From Heterostelium multicystogenum (lineage: Eukaryota; Evosea; Eumycetozoa; Acytosteliales; Acytosteliaceae): a DNA stretch of 64,000 nucleotides. The first letter of the stretch is position 1; each line of letters starts with the position of its first letter. The translations under genes were made by a program, and so were the position numbers. Below, one piece after another: positions 58,101-64,000 of this stretch. The notes under the pieces are model-generated. The model did no database searches. It had not been told where the DNA came from and saw only the letters and a list, made by a program, of their open reading frames with translations. Where the stretch lies: assembly GCA_003667245.1 (NCBI GenBank), contig RCNN01000007.1, positions 1 to 64,000 of the forward strand, in the 5' to 3' direction.

Positions 58101-60175
58101 GGTATCTGGTAAGACATTGCCATCTTTCGAGCCATACGATGCATCCGCAAGAGCTGGTGGTTTCATTATGGATCGTTTCTTGACAGGTGTACGTCCACAA
58201 GACTACTATTTCCATTGTATGGCTGGTCGTGAGGGTCTCATTGACACTGCTGTAAAGACTGCTCGTTCCGGTTACTTGCAGCGTTGTATCATTAAGCATC
58301 TTGAAGGTCTGACCGTCCAATACGACAATACTGTTCGTGACTCTGACGGATCCGTCATCCAGTTCAACTATGGTGAGGATTCACTCGAGATTACCAAGCG
58401 TCAATATCTCCTCAACTTTGACATGATTGCCCAAAATTTCCAACTTTTCAAATCACACTTTGTCGAAGATCTTAAAGATATCGAGCAACGTTGGAACAGC
58501 AAGGCAGTCAAGGAAATTCTTGACTACCACGAAAAGATCTCTAGCTTGCCAGTCGATAAGCGTCCAGATCCAGTCCTTTCTAAATATAGCGTCACAGACT
58601 TTGGTGTCACCTCTGAGTTGTTCATGGAAGAGTTGAACAAATATATTGCTGCCAACAATCTCGGTTTGATCAAGACCGCCAAGAACAAGAATGGAAAGAT
58701 TCCAGAGCGTGAATTCCGTCAATTGATGATGTTGAACTACAACCGTTGCACAGTTTCACCAGGTGAGTCTGTTGGTCTTCTTTGTGCTCAATCTATTGGT
58801 GAGCCATCCACTCAGATGACATTGAACACTTTCCATTTGGCAGGTCGTGGTGAAGCAAATGTAACACTTGGTATTCCACGTCTCAGAGAAATTATCCAAA
58901 CTGCCTCCAGAGTACCATCTACCCCACTTATGGAAATCTCTTTGAAGGACCCAACTAACAAGGCCGAAACCGAATTGTTGGCAAAGAAGATAGAATGGTT
59001 GAAGATGTCCGATGTACTCGAATGTGTCACCGTACACGAGCAGTTGCGTGGTGTCGATCGTTGCTATGATATTGTTTTGAACTTTATTCCAGGTCTCAAG
59101 AAGCTTTTCGAGATTAAGGATATTAAAGAGAAACAACTTCCAGATATCTTCCAATTATTTATAAAGAAAGTACAAGCCAGCATCAAAGCGTGCCAATGCT
59201 CAACGTAACATTGATATTGGAGAAGGACAAAAGATGAAGTCAGACTACTCTGGTGAGGAATTCGATGACGGAGAAGGAGAAGATGAAGGAAAGAACAATG
59301 GAGATGGTGAAGATGAAAATCAATCATCGACCAACAATGACGACAAGAAAGGAAAGAGACAAACACGTGACAATGATAATGACTCATCATCCGCCAAAGA
59401 AAAAGATAGAAAGAAACAAATGACAAGCTACGACGACGATGAAGAAGAAGAGGAGAAAGACGACGAGTCAACTGATGAGGAATCAGAAAACAACGAAAAG
59501 AGCGACGACAACGAAGAGGACGACAGTGAAAAGACATCAACAACCACCAGAGTCGAATCAAAGGATAAGAATTTCAATTACACAACATACTCATTTACAG
59601 TTTCAGTTCCATCCAATAGCAAGAAGATGCTTATTTTGAATATTGTCGAGCAAATCGCACTCAATTTCGTTATTAAATCATTCAAGGGTATTTCCAGATG
59701 TTTCATCAATGAGAAGACTCAAGGTGGAAAGACCGAGTATTCGATCCAGACCGAAGGTGTCAACTTTGAAGATCTCGCTTTGATCCAAGATAAGATCCAA
59801 ATCAACAAGATTTACACCAACAACATTTACCATGTCCTCGAAACCTATGGTGTCGAAGCATGCAAGAATGCAATTGTCAGTGAAATTACCAACGTCTTTG
59901 GTGCCTATGGTATTACTGTCGACAAGCGTCACTTGACTTTGCTTGCTGATTACATGACATTCGAAGGTGGTTACCGTGCTCTCAACCGTATTGGTCTTGA
60001 CAACAATCCATCGCCACTCCAGAAAATGTCTTTTGAAACCACATGCTCATTTTTACAGAAAGCCGTACTACTTGGTGACAGCGATATTTGTGAATCACCA
60101 TCTTCCAGAATCGTTTTGGGTCAAGTTGTAAGAGGTGGAACTGGTTCATTCAACATTGTAACGCCACTCAATTAA
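55105..60175 (+). CDS. rpa1: RNA polymerase I largest subunit (A190)
   Basis: This is the catalytic subunit of Pol I, which makes the large pre-rRNA in the nucleolus. Exons are 55105-55292, 55363-55522 and 55581-60175. The clamp zinc site reads RCQTCNLHHVDCPGHYGH then CMNCHRFKH. An acidic Ser/Glu insert (about 55780-55890) and the dock KRVNYAARTVISPDISLE follow. The active-site Mg triad is in STYNADFDGDEMNIHFPQS. Pol I-specific LRGLIQDHILTGVLLTKRDT and GREGLIDTAVKTARSGYLQR then CIIKHLEGL support A190 over Rpb1. A trigger loop (SIGEPSTQMTLNTFHLAGRG), an acidic jaw insertion (about 59230-59560) and the end FNIVTPLN complete about 1646 residues. Two frame breaks are each one extra A in an A-run (GGAAAACC at about 56702; CAAAGCG at about 59188); removing them rejoins the frame. 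No Rpb1-type heptad CTD is present. Confidence 0.96.
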
Positions 60176-60465
60176 CTAGACAATAAATATATAAATTAAA
60201 TAAATTAACAACTAAATACATTGAAAACATATAGGTTTATTGAATTCCTAAATTTTAATATAATAGTTTTAGTTTATAGTGTTGAAATTAATACTCAAAG
60301 AATGTTACTGAAGGTACCTGATCAGATGCTTATGTACATATATTTTAAAATTTTCTAAACAAGTCCCAAGAAGACAATAGATAAATGTTGAAGGTCGATT
60401 TAATTTTCATTAGAAAATATATACTATGTGGTTGCTTTATAATACAGATTGGAACTATATTAGTT

Positions 60466-62150
60466 CTAATTATTTTTGTTTGCTATTTGGTTGTTTGTTA
60501 GTAAGTCAAGTCTTGATAAATAGTCAAATGTCTGGAAACTTCGGATTGATGATTTTTGCATAATAAATTCCTCCTTTCTGATATGAACTAAGAATTTAAT
60601 CAACGGAATATTTTCATTGGTGATAACCATTCTCAATGCTTTGGAAGTACATCCTTCACTGCGATTGTAGTGTAAGAAACTGATAATGTCTAATTTTACT
60701 GCGAGGTCCATTGCATCGGTTGTCGCCGTTGCTCCATGATCATGGAGATATTTGACAATAGATAGTTTACTTTTTAAACCGGCTGATGCAAAATCCAGTA
60801 TATACTTTGGAAAAGACAACGATGTATTTTCGTGTATCCACTGGAGAGTTGTGAGGTTCGAACCTTCAATGGCATATTTATAAGAAAATGGAGTAAGTTG
60901 TAGCGATGTATTCTCTAACATCCAGTGTAGTTCAGCTACCTTATTTCGAGCAAACACATCTAATTTACCGTTTTCTTTTATAAATGTTTGTTCAGTTCGG
61001 TTGAGAAGCAGATATTTGACAACGGCAAAGTGTCCATTATTTTTTGCACATTCGAGAGTTTCAGGAAGACATCCTTCGGTCCTGTTCTCATTGAGGAATT
61101 TGACTACCTCATAGTTGCCCCAGTTGGCAGCGTTGTGCATTGCACGAGGAGAGCATCCCTCGGTTCTATTGTGATGGAGAAACTTGACAATTTCAACATC
61201 CTGATCGTAACATTGATCGATTGCATTAATTGTGCATCCAGCGGTGGTGTTGTAGTGAAGATACTTCAAAAGTTCCAAATGTCCATGACTGGCTGCATTG
61301 TCAATGGTATTATTGGTCAGTGTTTGTTTGGTATGCTTTAAAAGGTATTGAACCACTGGAAGCGAAGCTTTAAGACCGTATCGTGGCATCATGCTCACCA
61401 GATTTTCTTCGCATGGTTTCGATCTATTCTCAATGAGAAATTTCAATACCTCAAGGTGCCCATATACAGCTGCATATCTCGTAGCATAAGTAGTGCATCC
61501 TTCAGTTCTATTTCTGATCGAGAAACATGACTACATCAAGCTTGCCACTTTCAGCCGCATAGTTCATCGCATCTGTTGTGCATCCCTCGGTTCTGTGGCA
61601 ATGCAGAAACTGAACTACTTCAAGGTCGCCTTCGAGTGCCGCTCTATCCATGACCTTTGAACCATGTTTTTGGAAACCAAGCATCTACATGGTTGTGAAA
61701 GAACTGTAATACCCTGAGATTCTTCACGATGTCGTCTACGTTGCTGGAAAGCAACGCTGGTTCGAGCTCATCGCCCAACTCTTTATACAAGAATTCTAAG
61801 ATCTCCATATTTCCATGTTTCAAAACCGTCGGCAATGATTTTATATAGAGCTTACGAAATATTCGAATTGTGTCAAGAAAGGGTCCTGGCTTCATTGTAA
61901 TTAGATTATGATTTTTAATGTATGTGTTATATATGAACTTGTATCTCTCTACTTGGTTGAACGCAACCAATAATTGTGGAAAACAGCCAAGGTCATGCCA
62001 ATTGCACCTGTTTAATTGACCACCACAGTCATCAAAGATTTGATCATGGATGTCTTTAACCTGTTGAAATATATTGTTCCTCAACACTGCAGATTGCATA
62101 ATTCTCCTAAAAAGAGAGAATGCACATTGTTGTCTATCTATCTGTTGCAT
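60466..62150 (-). CDS. Ankyrin-like repeat protein of the dictyostelid NRTEGC family
   Basis: The start at 62150 gives MQQIDRQQCAFSLFRRIMQS and a unique N-terminal helical region. A chain of ankyrin-like repeats of about 30-35 residues follows, with the pattern LHxNRTEGC(T/S)xxAMxxAAxxGxLEVVKF. Examples are HGHLELLKYLHYNTTAGC, VEIVKFLHHNRTEGCSPRAM, NYEVVKFLNENRTEGCLPET, TLQWIHENTSLSFPK and IISFLHYNRSEGCTSKAL. It ends NNQIANKNN at 60466. Frame changes near 61670 and 61525 split it into three pieces that join smoothly. Total about 555 residues. Proteins of this style form large families in some dictyostelids; their function is unknown. A possible upstream exon (62170-62260, minus, PTPDKSRSGGFEALFEN) lacks an ATG. 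Confidence 0.82.
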
Positions 62151-62475
62151 CGTATAATCAAATTAGGTTGCTATCTAATTTTCGAACAAAGCTTCAAATC
62201 CTCCGGATCTACTTTTATCCGGTGTTGGCGAATTGGAAAATTAATAGAAATTTTATTATTGATTTTCTTTTAAATATGTATAAATAAATTGATGATTAAG
62301 CTAAGATAGATATCCTTATTTATATTTCTATCGATTCCACTCTATCTTATATTATTTGTCTAGATCATTGTTGTTTTGATTTAAAACTGGTTGTAATACT
62401 ATAGTTAATGGAGATGGAGTTGGTTAGATAAGGATGAGATGACAAACTTTAGTTTGTAAATGGTTGATTGAAATC
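62151..62475. other. Intergenic region with small hairpin
   Basis: A 325-bp spacer between two minus-strand genes. A perfect 6-bp hairpin CCGGAT (62203-62208) / ATCCGG (62217-62222) lies in a block of normal G+C content that is also open in two minus-strand frames. It may be 5' UTR or a lost first exon of the ankyrin gene. Confidence 0.4.
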
Positions 62476-62934
62476 TTACAAGAATGCCAAGATGGATAAG
62501 AAAAAGGTGGTAAAGAATGATGGCTTTGGTACGAAAGCGTCGTTACTAAGTGGTGGTGAGCATGTGCATGTAGCAGAAACTCTGTTGGCACCCTTGCATA
62601 CACCATTCTTTTCGTTGATCAATGGTTCTGGGTTGTCGGCGTTTGGTACTGGGCACTCACCAACTGTGTTTATACCCTCGTCATATACACAAACACCTTG
62701 TGATTTGAAAGCCGAGTCTTGACTTGTGATATTCTCGCTTGAGCACCATACGCAACATGCACCAGCAGTCACACATGTATCAAATGTATAACCTAAACAG
62801 AAAAGCTTTGCTGGATTGTCCAACGAATTCTCTGATGAATCTTGTGACTTTACATAGTTATTCTCCAAAGTGATGACCAACAAGCCAACCATAAACAATG
62901 TCTTAAAAGACAAATTCTTTACTGATATCTTCAT
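62476..62934 (-). CDS. Cys-rich secreted, possibly GPI-anchored protein
   Basis: An intact 152-residue frame starts MKISVKNLSFKTLFMVGLLV, a signal peptide. The mature part is Cys-rich: LFCLGYTFDTCVTAGACCVW then CSSE, GVCVYDEG, VGECPVP, GVCKG and TCTCSPP. The CVTAGACCVWCSS element resembles the core of PSI-type knots, a weak likeness. The C-terminus FFTTFFLSILAFL is hydrophobic with no charged tail, as in GPI-anchor signals. The product is probably at the cell surface. The family is not recognised. Confidence 0.72.
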   Translation of the reverse strand: MKISVKNLSFKTLFMVGLLVITLENNYVKSQDSSENSLDNPAKLFCLGYTFDTCVTAGACCVWCSSENITSQDSAFKSQGVCVYDEGINTVGECPVPNADNPEPLINEKNGVCKGANRVSATCTCSPPLSNDAFVPKPSFFTTFFLSILAFL

Positions 62935-63589
62935 CTTTATCTTTATATATATTATCTATCTATTTAAACTATTGATATTAAATTCTAGTAGATCTATCTA
63001 TCTATCAGTCTATCCTGTCTATCTAACTATCTATCTAGTTCTAAAACTATAAATTTATTCTAAAACGATCTAATCTTTAATTATTTACAACTACAACTAT
63101 ATAATATATAAATATAATATAAATACAAAAACTATAACAAACTAATATTCTATATTATTATATTATCAAGTTGGTTTTATATGATTGGAAAATGTCGTTA
63201 CACTATAACCCTGGGTTATTATCCATCAAATTTAAATCGAATTTTTTCATTTTTTTTAATTTTTGTTTTAAAAGATAGTACAATGCTTGGATTCAGCTCT
63301 TTTTCTTTGAATAAAATACAACTCTAATTTTGTTGTTGTTGTTGACAACGAAGTTGTAGTTTCAAATCTTAATTTATCATCTTTTAACTTTATTAGTTGG
63401 ACTTCCAACATAACAATAATCATCAGCTTTGCACAAAATACAATTAGATTCAATCTCTTATCAGATACAATACTATTACATCATTGATATAGTTTTTCTT
63501 GTTTTTCGAAATACACAATCTTACATACATATAATTTTAGTTCTTTTCTTTATTTGGTGTTATTCTCCTGCTAATTATATTTGATTTCT
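62935..63589. other. Intergenic region, low complexity
   Basis: A/T-rich spacer with (CTAT)n tracts at about 62993-63040 and (TAATA)n near 63100-63165. It is upstream of the Cys-rich protein gene and downstream of the next minus-strand gene. No gene is recognised. Confidence 0.45.
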
Positions 63590-64000
63590 CTATGCAGATT
63601 GAACACCAAGTGGACCTAAAATATCATTGTTTTGTTGATATTGGATCTCACGATGCTCTCTATATCCATTCTTTGCTTTATAACGTATCTTGTTGATCTT
63701 TTCGTAGCTGTTTTCGTAGAGTTTATTCCACTCGTGGAGCAATCTAAGATTGGTCTCTTCAAAAACACGCAGACTCTCCTCCAGATCCTTCTTTAATCGC
63801 TCTCTGTAGTTGAAAGTGGTTCCATAGAGGCTCGCGATAATGTTGTCACGCTTGGTATCAATGGTTTCCTCCATTCTGTGGAAGAAGTTGGGGTGTTCAA
63901 CTTTGTTGGATCCCATGGATTGAGTCCGTGTGTAAAGTGTTCGAATCCCAAAAAATCGTTGTCGTGCGAGTGTCCACCGAGGTGTAGATGTGCATGGTTG
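63590..64000 (-). CDS. C-terminal part of an unrecognised protein, cut by the window edge
   Basis: The minus-strand gene enters from beyond 64000. The visible part begins HAHLHLGGHSHDNDFLGFEH then FTHGLNPWDPTK and, after a one-base frame change near 63910, VEHPNFFHRMEETIDTKRDN. A long charged helix follows (RERLKKDLEESLRVFEETNL then RLLHEWNKLYENSYEKINK), with the end NNDILGPLGVQSA at 63590. The helix could form a coiled coil. An internal ATG at 63916 could be mistaken for the start, but the upstream frame is also open and His/Gly-rich. I do not recognise the family. Confidence 0.6.
   Translation of the reverse strand, partial: QPCTSTPRWTLARQRFFGIRTLYTRTQSMGSNKVEHPNFFHRMEETIDTKRDNIIASLYGTTFNYRERLKKDLEESLRVFEETNLRLLHEWNKLYENSYEKINKIRYKAKNGYREHREIQYQQNNDILGPLGVQSA

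Noticed and set aside
59064..59561. His/Ser/Leu-rich minus-strand frame
   Set aside because: Antisense of the acidic jaw insertion of RPA1.
63590..63916. Complete 108-residue gene starting at 63916
   Set aside because: The upstream frame is open with coding-like sequence (HAHLHLGGHSHDNDFLGFEH), so the gene most likely continues past the window edge.

Overview
This window looks like a chromosomal piece from a social amoeba (dictyostelid). The intergenic DNA is extremely A+T-rich with runs of A/T and short tandem repeats. Genes are closely packed on both strands, introns are short (about 60-110 bp, GTAAGT/GTATGT...AG), and TAA is the usual stop. Several genes are typical of the group: coactosin, PI4-kinase pikD, a STE20 kinase with Ser/Asn-rich leader, a sortilin-like receptor, GPI-type small secreted proteins, and an ankyrin-like protein built on NRTEGC blocks of the kind common in group 1/2 species. 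I cannot fix the species from sequence alone.

Layout. 0-7 kb: ALKBH6 and eIF5 (both minus), then a bacterial-type MFS transporter with a long cytosolic leader. 8-10 kb: arylamine N-acetyltransferase, a tRNA-Leu(UAG), and just downstream of it two non-LTR (TRE-like) retrotransposon remnants. 10-20.5 kb: DNA polymerase kappa, a glutathione transferase, two small secreted proteins, choline/ethanolamine phosphotransferase, a DHHC palmitoyltransferase and a WD40 protein. 20.5-34.4 kb: an LRR protein of the LKB1-interacting protein (STK11IP) type, a YfeX-like DyP peroxidase, an RlmD-like [4Fe-4S] RNA m5U methyltransferase, a large acidic protein whose central OB-fold resembles the shelterin subunit TPP1/ACD, and a Vps10/sortilin protein. 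35-45 kb: a mitochondrial-type hot-dog thioesterase, PI4-kinase beta, coactosin and a STE20 kinase. 45.7-49 kb: three tandem copies of a small unrecognised gene with duplicated flanks. 49.8-64 kb: Peter Pan/SSF1, an AIG1/ADTRP-type hydrolase, ISY1, RNA polymerase I largest subunit, the ankyrin-like gene, a Cys-rich secreted protein, and the 3' end of one more gene.

Most of the genes are unrelated housekeeping functions. Ribosome biogenesis and gene expression recur (RPA1, PPAN/SSF1, eIF5, ISY1, RlmD-like enzyme), but nothing suggests an operon-like unit.

A strong overall feature is that nearly every long conserved gene is interrupted by single-base indels, very often in homopolymers (for example two extra As in the RNA polymerase I gene). 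I read these as draft-assembly errors rather than pseudogenes, so coordinates below give the whole gene span across breaks. The observations most worth following are the TPP1-like telomere-protein candidate (28940-31695) and the tandem orphan family (45691-49002).
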